Program-made: the position numbers and the translations under genes
In this document: positions 16,607 through 25,714 of the stretch, one piece after another
Layout of the letters: the number at the start of each line of letters is the position of its first letter
Position numbering within the stretch: the first letter of the stretch is position 1
The notes under the pieces: generated by a model
The model's database searches: none
What the model was told of the DNA's origin: nothing
What the model saw: the letters and a program-made list of their open reading frames with translations, nothing else
Origin: Fibrobacter sp. UBA4223
GTDB lineage: Bacteria; Fibrobacterota; Fibrobacteria; Fibrobacterales; Fibrobacteraceae
DNA: 64,000 nucleotides
Direction of reading: 5' to 3'
NCBI GenBank assembly: GCA_002382975.1
Contig: DFTB01000012.1
Span: 24,581 to 88,580, forward strand

Positions 16607-17294
16607 CGTCTGACTCCTTGACCGGGAAGAACATGGCCCCAAAGAGAGAAGCTACTACCGCACAGATGATGATGGAAAAACCATAAGAGACGCCCTGCAG
16701 CACAGGGACATACTTGAACGCAAGACTCAAGGCGATGGCCACCAGCACCACAATCAATGTGGACAGATGTTTTTTGCAGGGGGGCACCACAATGGCCACA
16801 AACATGCCATACAAGGCGACTCCCAAGGCGTTGGTAATCCAGGAAGGTAGAATCTCTCCAGACACGGCCCCTGTAAGCGTCCCCAGGGACCAGCCGATAT
16901 AGGGCAGCACCATCAGGCCAAAGAAATAGCGGGGGGTCACGCGGTTTTGCTGGGCCATGGACACGGCGAAAATTTCGTCGGTGATTCCCGTGGCCAAAAG
17001 CAGGCGGTAAGGCGTCGTAAAATCAGACGAGACCTTCTGGGAAAGGGTGATGGCCATCAGGGAATAGCGCAGGTTGATAAAGAAGGTGGCGATAGCCATC
17101 TCCAAAAAAGTGCCGGCGGCATCCACCATGATGTTAAGACCCGCAAACTGCCCCGCCGAAGTCAAGTTGGTCATGGAGATGAAGGTCACCAAGAACCAAG
17201 ACATGAACTTGGATCCGGCTATGCCGAAAGAGAAGGACACCGCAAAATAGCCGATGCCTATGGGTAACCCGTCTTTCACGCCCTTCAGAAACAT
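16596..17294 (-). CDS. azlC: Branched-chain amino acid exporter subunit AzlC
   Basis: A 232-residue multi-pass membrane protein with the AzlC signature N-terminus (FLKGVKDGLPIGIGYFAVSF) and NLRYSLMAITLSQKV. I chose the ATG at 17294 over the in-frame TTG at 17303. TATCTTTG lies a few bases upstream, so the mRNA may be nearly leaderless. First gene of azlC-azlD-ABC. Confidence 0.92.
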   Translation of the reverse strand: MFLKGVKDGLPIGIGYFAVSFSFGIAGSKFMSWFLVTFISMTNLTSAGQFAGLNIMVDAAGTFLEMAIATFFINLRYSLMAITLSQKVSSDFTTPYRLLLATGITDEIFAVSMAQQNRVTPRYFFGLMVLPYIGWSLGTLTGAVSGEILPSWITNALGVALYGMFVAIVVPPCKKHLSTLIVVLVAIALSLAFKYVPVLQGVSYGFSIIICAVVASLFGAMFFPVKESDDEP

Positions 17295-17300
17295 ACGGGC

Positions 17301-17308
17301 CAAAGATA
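17301..17308 (-). promoter_or_regulatory. TATCTTTG promoter box for azlC
   Basis: The reverse strand reads TATCTTTGGCCCGT then ATG. It matches the Bacteroidetes -7 consensus TAnnTTTG exactly. Confidence 0.4.
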
Positions 17309-17425
17309 GTAAATAGTGATTAGGGGTTAGGGGTTAGGGGCTAGGATCTAGGGGTTAGGGGAATGTGGAATGTGAGATTAGTAATGAGTAGTCAGTTATG
17401 AGTTGTGGGGTTCGGGGCACGAGGA
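17307..17425 (+). repeat. Long heptanucleotide tandem array
   Basis: Seventeen 7-base units in one phase: TAGTAAA, TAGTGAT, TAGGGGT twice, TAGGGGC, TAGGATC, TAGGGGT, TAGGGGA, then ATGTGGA, ATGTGAG ... ATGAGTT, GTGGGGT, TCGGGGC, ACGAGGA. The motif changes along the array but the period does not. It ends next to a REP-like palindrome. The remaining 150 bases to 17607 hold weaker period-7 traces (AGTGATT, AGGTGTT; TCACTAC, ACACTCC, ACATTAC) and no gene. Confidence 0.85.
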
Positions 17426-17427
17426 AT

Positions 17428-17452
17428 GTCATCCTCACGAAAGTGAGGATCC
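17428..17452 (+). repeat. REP-like palindrome adjoining the array
   Basis: GTCATCCTCACGAAAGTGAG followed by GATCC. The flank GAGGAAT before it and CGTTTGAGA after it are nearly the same as around the copy at 38341 inside the patatin gene. Confidence 0.85.
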
Positions 17453-17607
17453 GTTTGAGATTTTAGTGATTAGGTGTTAGGGCCGATAGAAACAAGAAGA
17501 TTTAACGTGGGAAATGGAATGTGAGATGACAAATTGGGAATTATTCATTTCTCACTACACACTCCACATTACACACTTGAAAGCTCCAGTCACCGTCGGC
17601 AAAAGGC

Positions 17608-20600
17608 TTACCGTATATTGATACGGCTGGTCTTTGCAGAACTTCCGGTCACAACGCGGACCATGTAACTGCCCTGCGGGAGTCCCTGGAGCGACACTTC
17701 CCTGGTCCCTGCGAAGCTATCCTGGAATGACTTCACCCGGTTGCCCAGCATATCGAACACCTGTACGCGAACTAAAGATTCTCTAGGCGCATAAATCGCA
17801 AGGCTGCTGTGAGCGAAGGAAACCTTTAATTGCGACTGCAGTTCCGCTACGAACGCTTCTGGGCTACTTGCACTAGAACTGCTAGACACAATGGTTGTTG
17901 CAGAACTGGAGCCGGGAGGAACAAAGTCAAGGCAAGAGGTTTCCACCCACCATTCCCTATTTGCAGCATCCGTATTCATCCACTGAAAACTTCCTGGACG
18001 TGTGGGGGAAATAGTGTAGCATGTTTCCGCAGTCATATTGTTCAAACCAGAATTATAGCAGTGTTCCGCATAGCCCCCGACACCGTTCACAAAGGCAATG
18101 CAGGGGCTTTCTTCGACAGAACTACTAGATTCTGCCCCGCTGCTTGAACTTTCCTCGGAACTGCTGGATTCTTCAACCACTTCGCTGGAGGAGGACTCTG
18201 CTTCAGAGCTGCTGGACTCCACAACTTCGCTGGAGGAAGACTGTTCTTCGGAGCTGCTAGACTCCTCAACCGTTTCGCTGGAGGAAGACTGTTCTTCGGA
18301 GCTGCTGGACTCCTCAACCGTTTCGCTGGAGGAGGACTCTTCTTCAGAGCTGCTAGACTCCTCAACCGTTTCGCTGGAGGAGGACTCTTCTTCAGAGCTG
18401 CTAGACTCCTCAACAGAACTGCTAGAAGGAATTACAACGGCTTCCTCGCGGAACACCGCCATATAAGAAACATCTTCCGTCACAGACTCTATGCCCGGAG
18501 TCCAGTAGTCAAAGAAATAGTTGTAGGTAGCAGTGGAGGGTTTGACCGGAGTCTCACCCATGTACTCAGGCATTTCGCCGTAAGCCACCTTGGAACTTTG
18601 CAGTTTAGAATTATCGTAGTTCAAGAAGGTCACTGTGTACTGATTCACAGTTGCCTTGAAGGTCGCCGTGTAGGTGGCCTCTCCCGTAACTTTAGCCAAG
18701 GTCGGGTTCCAGCCTGCGAAGGCATAGGTGTACTGGGCCGAGGCCTTCTTGGTGGGATTTTCAGCAAGCTGAAGGCTCTTGGCCGGAGTGCCATATTCGT
18801 ATTCCGCCTTCGTGAAGACTGATCCGTCTTCGTTCAGGTAGGTAATGGTGTATTTGCGCTTGAATTCCTTGTAGGTGGCGGTATATGTGGCGTTGCCCGT
18901 AACATTTTCAATCTTCGGACTCCAGCCGCTAAATTCGTAAGTGTATTCTTCGGTAGCGGGCTTTTCGGGTGTCCGAGGCTTTACAATGTCGGCCGCGATG
19001 GTACCGTAGGGATACGCGACAGCGGAAAGAGGCGTGCCATCGTCATTCACAAATGTTACGGTGTAACTATTAGTAGAAGAGGTATAGGTGGCGGTATAAA
19101 CGACGTCTTCCGTTACCGCAGTCAGGGCCGGAGTCCAGCCCGCAAAGGCGAAGGTCTCACCCGCAGTCCCCTGTTTGACAGGGTCAGCGGGCTTTGCGAT
19201 GTCCGCAGGAGCCGTGCCGTAATCGTACTCTGTCGCAGCCAGCAGCACCGTGCCGTCTTCGTCCTCGAAAGTTACAGTGTACTTGTTCAGCGAACTGTCC
19301 ACCACGGCGGTATAGGTTGCCACACCTGTCACAGCCGCAATTTCAGAATCCCAACCTACAAACGTATAAGTGTACTGGGCCGTGTTGGCCGGGGTCTTGC
19401 CTTCGGGGGCCACAGGCACCGTACCATACTCCACTTCTGCCAAGGTCTCTGTACCATCACCGTTCACAAAGGTGATAGTGTACTTGTTCTTGGTAGACGT
19501 GTAGGTGGCCGTGTAGGTTGCCTCCCCCGTCACCATAGCAATCTCAGGATTCCAACCCGCAAAGGTATAAGTGTATTCTGCCGTGGCCTGCTTTGTAGGA
19601 TCGGAAGGCTTTTCGATGTCAGCGGGTCTCGTACCGTAATCATACTCTGCCGCAGCCAGCAGCACCGTGCCGTCTTCGTCCTTGAAGGTTACGCTATACT
19701 TGTTCACCATATGGTTCACTACAGCAGTATAGGTGGCGTTGCCAGCGACCGGAACAATTTCCGGAGTCCAGCCCGCGAATCTATAGGTGTACTGGGCATC
19801 GTTGGCGGGTGTCTTGCCCGCAGGTGCGACAGGCGTTTCGCCGTATTCCACCTGGCTACTGCTGGATGTACCATCACCATTCACGAAGGTCACAGTATAT
19901 TTTTTCTTAGTTCCCTTGAACTTGGCCGTGTAATCCACATCTCCCGTAACGGCGACAATCTCCGGATTCCAACCGTCGAATGCGTAAGTGTAAGCGACAT
20001 CCGCATCCTTGGTGGGCGTCGCACCGGAATATACAGGTATTGTTCCGTAGGCCACAGATTGCGTGGCCAACACGGTTCCGTCATTCAGGAACCTGATGGA
20101 GTAGTAATTTGTCACCTCGCTAAAGACAGCCTGATATGTCGCATTTCCTGTCGCTGCAGCCAATGTCGGATTCCAGCCCTGGAATGTATAGGTGTACTGG
20201 TCCGTTGCCGCCTTTGTCGGTTCAGCTCCGGTATACACAGGGATAGTACCCTTTTCCGCTTCTACCGTCTGCAAAGTGACATTGCCGTTCTTGAAGGTAA
20301 TGGTAAATGTGACAGGCACGACGTTGGCCGCAAAGGAGAAATTGGAAATAGTTATCGATTCCCAACGGCTACCGGGCATACCAAGAGTAAGCGCCAAGTA
20401 CTCCGAAGCATTGGCGGTAAAGGAACAGGTAACATGAGTCGTATTGCCACCTGTCATCGTCGCAATATCGTTGCAATAGCTCCCGACAACCACCGTCATA
20501 TTCATTTCCTGGCCACCTGAACCCTCCGTAGCATCAAAGGACAACGTGTAAGATTCTCCGGAAACAACGTTGCCCAGACCCTTGGTCACAACACGGGCGG

Positions 20601-21744
20601 CAGCATACTCGTTGGACTGACCGATAGTCACACTACCATTGTTATTGATGGTCAACTCGGTGTTGGAATTCCATTCCTCCCCAACGGAACTAGAAGACGC
20701 CGCTGAGCTGCTGGATACACTTGAAGACGAGACGGAACTGGACGAAACGCTGGAACTGGACTTTGCCGAAGAACTGCTGGAATTACCGCCACCGCCGAGA
20801 GAAATGGGATGGTCCTTCGCAAAGGTGTAAAAAGCATCCCTCGGAGCCTTGATCGATATCCCTATAACGCCATCCGCAATGCGGGCATTCAGATTGTCCA
20901 CGTTCATCCAATCGTCATAATTTTCCTCGGCACCTCCACCAACTCCGTATCCATCGTCTGCAATAATCTTCTTGCCTCCCATGGCAGCACTGGCTCCGGC
21001 CCAGGTCAACAGGTTATTGTTATCACTACGAATTCGGGTCTGGCCGCCCTGGGTTCGACCGCCGGAGGTAAAAAGGTAGTCTACCTTGCTCTGGTCAAAA
21101 TTGGCATACCACGTAACAATTCCCTCGTTTAGCCACGGAGAAATATCCACTGCGATTTTAGCATTGGGTAAAGCAGCCTTAATTGTCGCCACAATGTCAT
21201 TGAAATAGTTTCCGCATAGCTCAGCATCGGGAATACCCCCATTTAATTGACTAAAGCGAGTTTCATGGTTATCACCAGAAACCGAATATTGGAAAAAGTC
21301 AGGCTCTATCAGCCAAATAGTCGTTCCGGAAGTTCCGAAATCATTCGCTACACCTTGAGCTAAATAGCGATAACGAGCAATAATTTTATCCCATTCATTA
21401 CGAATGGTTTCCGCACCATTCGTACAATGGTTCGGATTACCAACGTCACAATCTTCATATCCTTTTTTCTTATCATACTCTGCGATAACATAAGCGTAGA
21501 ATACCGGAGTCAAATTATTTTTTCTACATGCACGCACCATGGCTCCTTCCCACCACTGATCATAACTATCTTTTCTATGATCCCCTAACCAAATGGTCAA
21601 GTGAGTAAGGCCCGTACCTGCAAAACTGGTATTTTCATTAAACGAATCATGCCATTCCCGCCCATAATTGAAATGACTTTCGTCAAAGGCGGCGAACGCA
21701 AACGCTGCCAAAAGCGACAGCGCCAAAGCAAAAGCTTTCTTCAT
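17608..21744 (-). CDS. Large secreted protein: possible GH6-like barrel, CBM-like module, nine InlB-type repeats, T9SS-like C-terminus
   Basis: A 1378-residue exported protein. The start at MKKAFALALSLLAAFAFA gives a clean signal peptide (the frame extends upstream but without one). Residues 20-318 form a TIM-barrel-like domain with GH6-reminiscent motifs: EYDKKKGYEDCDVGNPNHC, IWLIEPDF, PNAKIAVDISPWLN and KIIADDGYGVGGG. Then follow a poly-Ser linker, a CBM-like beta module (about 358-470) shared with the next gene, nine repeats of about 70 residues of the F.GW.P...VTG.ATYTA type (about 478-1098), and Ser/Glu repeats (about 1105-1211). A small Cys-containing module (about 1213-1273) precedes a C-terminal domain with VRVQVFDMLGNRVKS and LPQGSYMVRVV, like type IX secretion sorting domains. 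A polysaccharide-degrading or -binding surface protein is likely; the enzyme assignment is tentative. Confidence 0.75.
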   Translation of the reverse strand: MKKAFALALSLLAAFAFAAFDESHFNYGREWHDSFNENTSFAGTGLTHLTIWLGDHRKDSYDQWWEGAMVRACRKNNLTPVFYAYVIAEYDKKKGYEDCDVGNPNHCTNGAETIRNEWDKIIARYRYLAQGVANDFGTSGTTIWLIEPDFFQYSVSGDNHETRFSQLNGGIPDAELCGNYFNDIVATIKAALPNAKIAVDISPWLNEGIVTWYANFDQSKVDYLFTSGGRTQGGQTRIRSDNNNLLTWAGASAAMGGKKIIADDGYGVGGGAEENYDDWMNVDNLNARIADGVIGISIKAPRDAFYTFAKDHPISLGGGGNSSSSSAKSSSSVSSSSVSSSSVSSSSAASSSSVGEEWNSNTELTINNNGSVTIGQSNEYAAARVVTKGLGNVVSGESYTLSFDATEGSGGQEMNMTVVVGSYCNDIATMTGGNTTHVTCSFTANASEYLALTLGMPGSRWESITISNFSFAANVVPVTFTITFKNGNVTLQTVEAEKGTIPVYTGAEPTKAATDQYTYTFQGWNPTLAAATGNATYQAVFSEVTNYYSIRFLNDGTVLATQSVAYGTIPVYSGATPTKDADVAYTYAFDGWNPEIVAVTGDVDYTAKFKGTKKKYTVTFVNGDGTSSSSQVEYGETPVAPAGKTPANDAQYTYRFAGWTPEIVPVAGNATYTAVVNHMVNKYSVTFKDEDGTVLLAAAEYDYGTRPADIEKPSDPTKQATAEYTYTFAGWNPEIAMVTGEATYTATYTSTKNKYTITFVNGDGTETLAEVEYGTVPVAPEGKTPANTAQYTYTFVGWDSEIAAVTGVATYTAVVDSSLNKYTVTFEDEDGTVLLAATEYDYGTAPADIAKPADPVKQGTAGETFAFAGWTPALTAVTEDVVYTATYTSSTNSYTVTFVNDDGTPLSAVAYPYGTIAADIVKPRTPEKPATEEYTYEFSGWSPKIENVTGNATYTATYKEFKRKYTITYLNEDGSVFTKAEYEYGTPAKSLQLAENPTKKASAQYTYAFAGWNPTLAKVTGEATYTATFKATVNQYTVTFLNYDNSKLQSSKVAYGEMPEYMGETPVKPSTATYNYFFDYWTPGIESVTEDVSYMAVFREEAVVIPSSSSVEESSSSEEESSSSETVEESSSSEEESSSSETVEESSSSEEQSSSSETVEESSSSEEQSSSSEVVESSSSEAESSSSEVVEESSSSEESSSSGAESSSSVEESPCIAFVNGVGGYAEHCYNSGLNNMTAETCYTISPTRPGSFQWMNTDAANREWWVETSCLDFVPPGSSSATTIVSSSSSASSPEAFVAELQSQLKVSFAHSSLAIYAPRESLVRVQVFDMLGNRVKSFQDSFAGTREVSLQGLPQGSYMVRVVTGSSAKTSRINIR
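18121..18420 (-). repeat. 48-base tandem repeats encoding Ser/Glu segments
   Basis: About four to six copies of a 48-base unit encode SSSSEEESSSSETVEE and variants. Between the nearest copies the DNA differs at only a few positions, so expansion or contraction would be expected and would stay in frame. Confidence 0.85.
18450..20310 (-). repeat. Nine protein-level InlB-type repeats of about 200 bases
   Basis: Each unit starts YTVTFVNGDG-like, has a short YGT.P segment, and ends with the YTYTFAGWNPEI..VTGEATY motif. Units 3 and 5 are close to each other, as are 4 and 6, suggesting expansion by duplicated pairs. Confidence 0.85.
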
Positions 21745-21810
21745 AATAACACCCGTGTATTTCCCATGTATATTCGTATAAAAAATAATTTCAAAACTCT
21801 TTTTTTCCTT

Positions 21811-21851
21811 GTAAAAAAATGTAAAAGCCCCTAGTCGCAAGGACCAGGGGC
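21811..21851 (-). terminator. Terminator of the 21877-25563 GH5 gene
   Basis: On the reverse strand GCCCCT ... AGGGGC with a 13-base loop is followed by TTTTACATTTTTTTAC, 25 bases after the stop. Confidence 0.75.
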
Positions 21852-21876
21852 AACGACATCTTTTAGGCAAAAACGC

Positions 21877-24800
21877 TTAATTTAGCGTGATTTTGCGGTT
21901 TTGCACCCGAGTGCCGGACTTGACCCGCAGGATATAGCTACCGGCATTGAACTTTGTAAGCTCTACGGCGCCGGATACCTGGATGAAGCGAGCCAGCGGA
22001 CGGCCCTGAAGGTCGAACACCTCAACAGTAGCCTGGCCTCCAGCCACCTGGAGTATGCGTCCATTCAGGCTCACGGAAACAGGGAACTTCGCCGCACTGT
22101 GCAGGGCAAGCGTTGAGGAGCCGTTGGAAACCGGAGTCACGCTGCCGTTAGAAGCGGGAACCACGCTACCGTTGGACGCCGGCACCACATTGCCATTGGA
22201 CGAAACCGGAGTCTCATTACTATTACAAGAGGCAATGTCATAGCCCCTGGAGCTAGAACTCGGACGACTTTCGCTAGAATTAGATGTTTCATTGGAACTG
22301 GAGCTAGAGGCCGCAAAGGATTCCGGCTCCACCACAGTCACCTGGATTTCATACGTGGTCCCGTTGACATTTATCTTTTCGTTCCAATCACCGGCCTGCA
22401 GCCACTGTGTCGACTGAGAATTGCTGATGGTGAGTGTATTGCCCACGTAATCATAAGAAAGCCACCAAATGTAGTACGTCTCCTTGGTAAACGAAGTCAC
22501 ATTCGTAAACGTAACCGTCTCAAATTCGGCACCCTTGACCACATTTTGCGTAAGGTCTCCGATGACAACGACTCCAGTAGAAGCGCTGGAAGCAACAGAC
22601 GAACTGCTCGTTTCGGTACTGCTGCTGGACACCTGAACAGAACTTGAACTTTCGCTCAAGGGGATTTCGTTATAGGTAGCAGTGTAAGAAGCCTTGCCCA
22701 CAACTTTTTTCAGTTCGGGATTCCAGCCCTTGAATTCATAACGGTAGGACTTACTAGGTTCACGAGTCGGCTCAGGTCCGCCATACACAGGAACCTTTCC
22801 ATAGTTCACTTCGGCCCACCACAGTTCCGAATTGTCGTAATTGAGGAAGGTAATCTTGTAGGCATTGATTGTCTGAACGATATTGGCCGTGTAGGTGGCC
22901 GGGCCTGTAACGGCAACAATCTCCGGAGTCCAACCGCCAAAGCTGTAACTGTACTGAGCATCATTCTTGGGCAGTTCTACGCTTGTGGGAGCCTCGGGAA
23001 TTTCACCTTCTGCCACCTTGATTGTCTGGATAACTTTTCCGTTTACGACAAACTTGATATCGTACTTTACTACTGCCGCTGAAGAACTAGAAGGTGCTAC
23101 AGAAGAACTGGACAGCACCTCGTGACCATCAGCCAACTTCAGGGAAAGGTTTGAAATGGTCACCGGTTCCCAGCGGGAGCCAGGCATGGTCAAGGTCAGC
23201 ACCACGTTTTCGTTCTTGGTAGCCTTGAAGGTACAAGTATAGGCCTGAGCACCTTCGTTTGCATCCAATTCTACCATGCCACTGCAATAAGAATTCAACG
23301 AAACGGCCATATCCATAGTGTTCTGCTGGATAGAGGCATCAAAGCTCAGCGTATAGGATTTGTTCTTCTCAACTTCGCCCAATCCCTTAGTTACTACGCG
23401 CTCGGGAGTCCATCCATTCGACTGACCAATAACCACATCACCATTGGTATTGACCGTAAGCTGGGTGTTGGACTGCCAATCGTTGCTCACGGAAGCGGAA
23501 CTTGCTGCTGCAGAACTTGCTGGAGTCTGCGAAGAAGAACTGACAGATGACGAACTCTGGACAGAACTACTGGAGATGTCGTTTACGGTCAGCACCATTG
23601 TGTAGGCCGTTCCGTTCACCGTAAAGTTTTCACGGAAGGTTCCCAAGTTCGCACTTGTGGGAACAACAGCGTCCAAAGTAAGTACATTGCCGGAACGAGT
23701 CATATTCAGGTAATAGACATTCTGAGAATTCCTCTGGAAACTATTGACATTTGTAAAGATTACGGGGCTTATAGATCCGCCACGGGTTACCGTCTGCGTC
23801 AAGTTTCCGGTAATCACCAGCTTGGCGCTGCTGGAAGAAGCTACGGAGCTAGAAGATGGTTTTACACTAGAAGAAGACTGTACGGAACTAGAAGACGGTT
23901 TCACGCTAGAAGAAGACTGGGCTACACTTGATGAACTGGCCTCCTTAAGGCCCAGGCACTTCACGTTATCTATCTGCAGGGTGCCGGTAGTACCTGAGGT
24001 TCCTTGGAACTGCCAGCTGAAAGCGGTAACGGCTTTACGCACATTGGAAATATCCGCCGGCGTGCCCCAACCCGTTTCCTGAGCCAAGTCGTCCCAATAA
24101 ACAGTCTTGGTTTTCCAACCGGAGCTTGCATTTGCCGCAGACTTGTGATAATTGAATTCTACATCAATAGTGGATTGGACTCTAAAGTCATGTGCATCAC
24201 CCTTGTAATCGTACTGGATCGCCGTACAAGCCGATAAATCTTCTGGAGTCACTTCATCAGCATTGGCCGAAACCACAAGGCCCGCAAATGGGCTATATGC
24301 ATAATTAGCCTTACTTAAAGAATAATTCACTTTGATGGCCTTGGAAGAGCTATTGCCTGCAGCCATGGAGGTATCTATAGTAGAGCGACCGCCGTCCTTA
24401 TTGTCGTTGTAGGTGGTCCAAGGGCTGTTCCAAAGAGAGGTGTAGTTGCCGTCTTCAAAATTGTCCACCAGCAAAGGCTTGTTGGTACCGCCCTGAGAAG
24501 CGGAAGAATTCGAATTGCTCGCCGAAGACGTGGGATTGGAGTTGCTGGAAGCGGGTGCGTTTCCGCACTTCGAATAAGACTTGGGGAGCTTGGAGAAAAT
24601 GTTGGTGTTTACCCACTGACCGCTATTGGAATAGTTCCAGGCACTTCCGCTAAAGTAAGAGGCTCCTTCGTTCTTGTTGGAAACGGACCAGTTGGCACCA
24701 GAAAGTTTGTTGTTGTTCATCCAGGTAAGCCAGCTGGAGGAATTACCGCTGACTCCGCCACCACCGTCGGCATTCACCGTGCCCCATTCAGAAACGAACA

Positions 24801-25563
24801 CAGAAAGGCCCGCGTTCATGGCTCGGTCGGCATTCGCGCCTTCGCCACCCACAGAGTGGGATCCCGCATAGAAGTGGAAAGTATAGGCCACGTTGTTCTT
24901 GGAATCACGAACCGTACTGCCAATGGCGTAATCCGGATGCTGGTCCCAATCAGGGTTACCCACAAGGACCAGATTGTCTGAATATTGACGAATGGTTTCG
25001 ATAACGGACTCCGCATAAGTCTTGATGGTGCCCCAGGACTGGCTGGTGGGTTCGTTGAACACCTCAAAAATCACGTTGTCGTAGCCGCCCCACTTCTGGG
25101 CCATGTAACTAAAGAATGTCTTTGCGTTGTTTACATTGTCGCTGGCCTTGTGGCTATGGTAGTCGATAATCACGTAGATGTCGTTATCGATAGCCGCCTG
25201 CACCACCGCATTCATCAAGCTCTGATACTTGTTCATGTCGCTGAAGTAGTTGCCAGAGCCCCAGTTTTCATCTACACCCATAGGAGCTCGGATAATCTGG
25301 ATATTCTGCTTCTCTACCAGGCCACTCACAATGCTGGATGTCCAAAAGGGGGAACCCACGTCGCTAGAGATGGCCCAGAAAAGGCTCATGCCCTGCACGG
25401 CCACTTCGGCACCGCTCTTGACGCCCTCACAGGAACCGTAAATCTGGCCCTTGCTGCCGGCCTTACCGGCTTGTAACTGACCGTACTGGCTTACCGGGCC
25501 CACGCGCCCGAAGGAAAGGGAAACAAGGCACAAGGCCAGAAGGAGGAAAAGAGTCCTTTTCAT
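21877..25563 (-). CDS. Multimodular GH5 cellulase with CBM11-like module and Fibrobacter-type C-terminus
   Basis: A 1228-residue secreted endo-beta-glucanase. The start at MKRTLFLLLALCLVSLSFG gives a clean signal peptide. The GH5 subfamily-2-like catalytic domain spans about 20-330 ('RVGPVSQYGQLQAGKAGS', YVIIDYHSH, acid/base Glu in FEVFNEP near 170, nucleophile Glu in VFVSEWGT near 258). Then come a Ser/Asn linker, a CBM11/CIA30-like module (about 362-545, LVDNFEDGNYTSLW ... LQIDNVKCLG), and two copies of a novel-looking module (GNLTQTVTRGG...; GDLTQNVVKG...). Between those copies lie a CBM-like module shared with the neighbour and two InlB-type repeats. A VVPASNGS-type repeat linker precedes the sorting-like C-terminal domain (VEVFDLQGRPLARF). 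It is monocistronic by its flanking terminators. Confidence 0.92.
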   Translation of the reverse strand: MKRTLFLLLALCLVSLSFGRVGPVSQYGQLQAGKAGSKGQIYGSCEGVKSGAEVAVQGMSLFWAISSDVGSPFWTSSIVSGLVEKQNIQIIRAPMGVDENWGSGNYFSDMNKYQSLMNAVVQAAIDNDIYVIIDYHSHKASDNVNNAKTFFSYMAQKWGGYDNVIFEVFNEPTSQSWGTIKTYAESVIETIRQYSDNLVLVGNPDWDQHPDYAIGSTVRDSKNNVAYTFHFYAGSHSVGGEGANADRAMNAGLSVFVSEWGTVNADGGGGVSGNSSSWLTWMNNNKLSGANWSVSNKNEGASYFSGSAWNYSNSGQWVNTNIFSKLPKSYSKCGNAPASSNSNPTSSASNSNSSASQGGTNKPLLVDNFEDGNYTSLWNSPWTTYNDNKDGGRSTIDTSMAAGNSSSKAIKVNYSLSKANYAYSPFAGLVVSANADEVTPEDLSACTAIQYDYKGDAHDFRVQSTIDVEFNYHKSAANASSGWKTKTVYWDDLAQETGWGTPADISNVRKAVTAFSWQFQGTSGTTGTLQIDNVKCLGLKEASSSSVAQSSSSVKPSSSSVQSSSSVKPSSSSVASSSSAKLVITGNLTQTVTRGGSISPVIFTNVNSFQRNSQNVYYLNMTRSGNVLTLDAVVPTSANLGTFRENFTVNGTAYTMVLTVNDISSSSVQSSSSVSSSSQTPASSAAASSASVSNDWQSNTQLTVNTNGDVVIGQSNGWTPERVVTKGLGEVEKNKSYTLSFDASIQQNTMDMAVSLNSYCSGMVELDANEGAQAYTCTFKATKNENVVLTLTMPGSRWEPVTISNLSLKLADGHEVLSSSSVAPSSSSAAVVKYDIKFVVNGKVIQTIKVAEGEIPEAPTSVELPKNDAQYSYSFGGWTPEIVAVTGPATYTANIVQTINAYKITFLNYDNSELWWAEVNYGKVPVYGGPEPTREPSKSYRYEFKGWNPELKKVVGKASYTATYNEIPLSESSSSVQVSSSSTETSSSSVASSASTGVVVIGDLTQNVVKGAEFETVTFTNVTSFTKETYYIWWLSYDYVGNTLTISNSQSTQWLQAGDWNEKINVNGTTYEIQVTVVEPESFAASSSSSNETSNSSESRPSSSSRGYDIASCNSNETPVSSNGNVVPASNGSVVPASNGSVTPVSNGSSTLALHSAAKFPVSVSLNGRILQVAGGQATVEVFDLQGRPLARFIQVSGAVELTKFNAGSYILRVKSGTRVQNRKITLN

Positions 25564-25665
25564 ACAATACCCATCTCTAGATTTGTGATATACCTCCCTA
25601 AAAATAATTTCAGAACAGGATCCGTCAAAGACAAATTTTGGTAACAAACTGTTGCCGATGTATAC

Positions 25666-25688
25666 AAAAAAGGCGGGATTTACCCGCC
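25666..25688 (-). terminator. Terminator of the 25715-27100 GH5 gene
   Basis: On the reverse strand GGCGGGTAAATCCCGCC is followed by TTTTTTG. Confidence 0.85.
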
Positions 25689-25714
25689 CTGCAGCTCCGT
25701 TTGTAAAATTCTGT

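Noticed and set aside
17307..17425. Telomere-like TAGGGGT repeats
   Set aside because: The resemblance is superficial: units vary, the arrays are short, internal and inverted in places, and the same period-7 arrays have unrelated motifs.
18098..18466. Plus-strand frame rich in SSELLDSS
   Set aside because: Reverse reading of the Ser/Glu repeat DNA.
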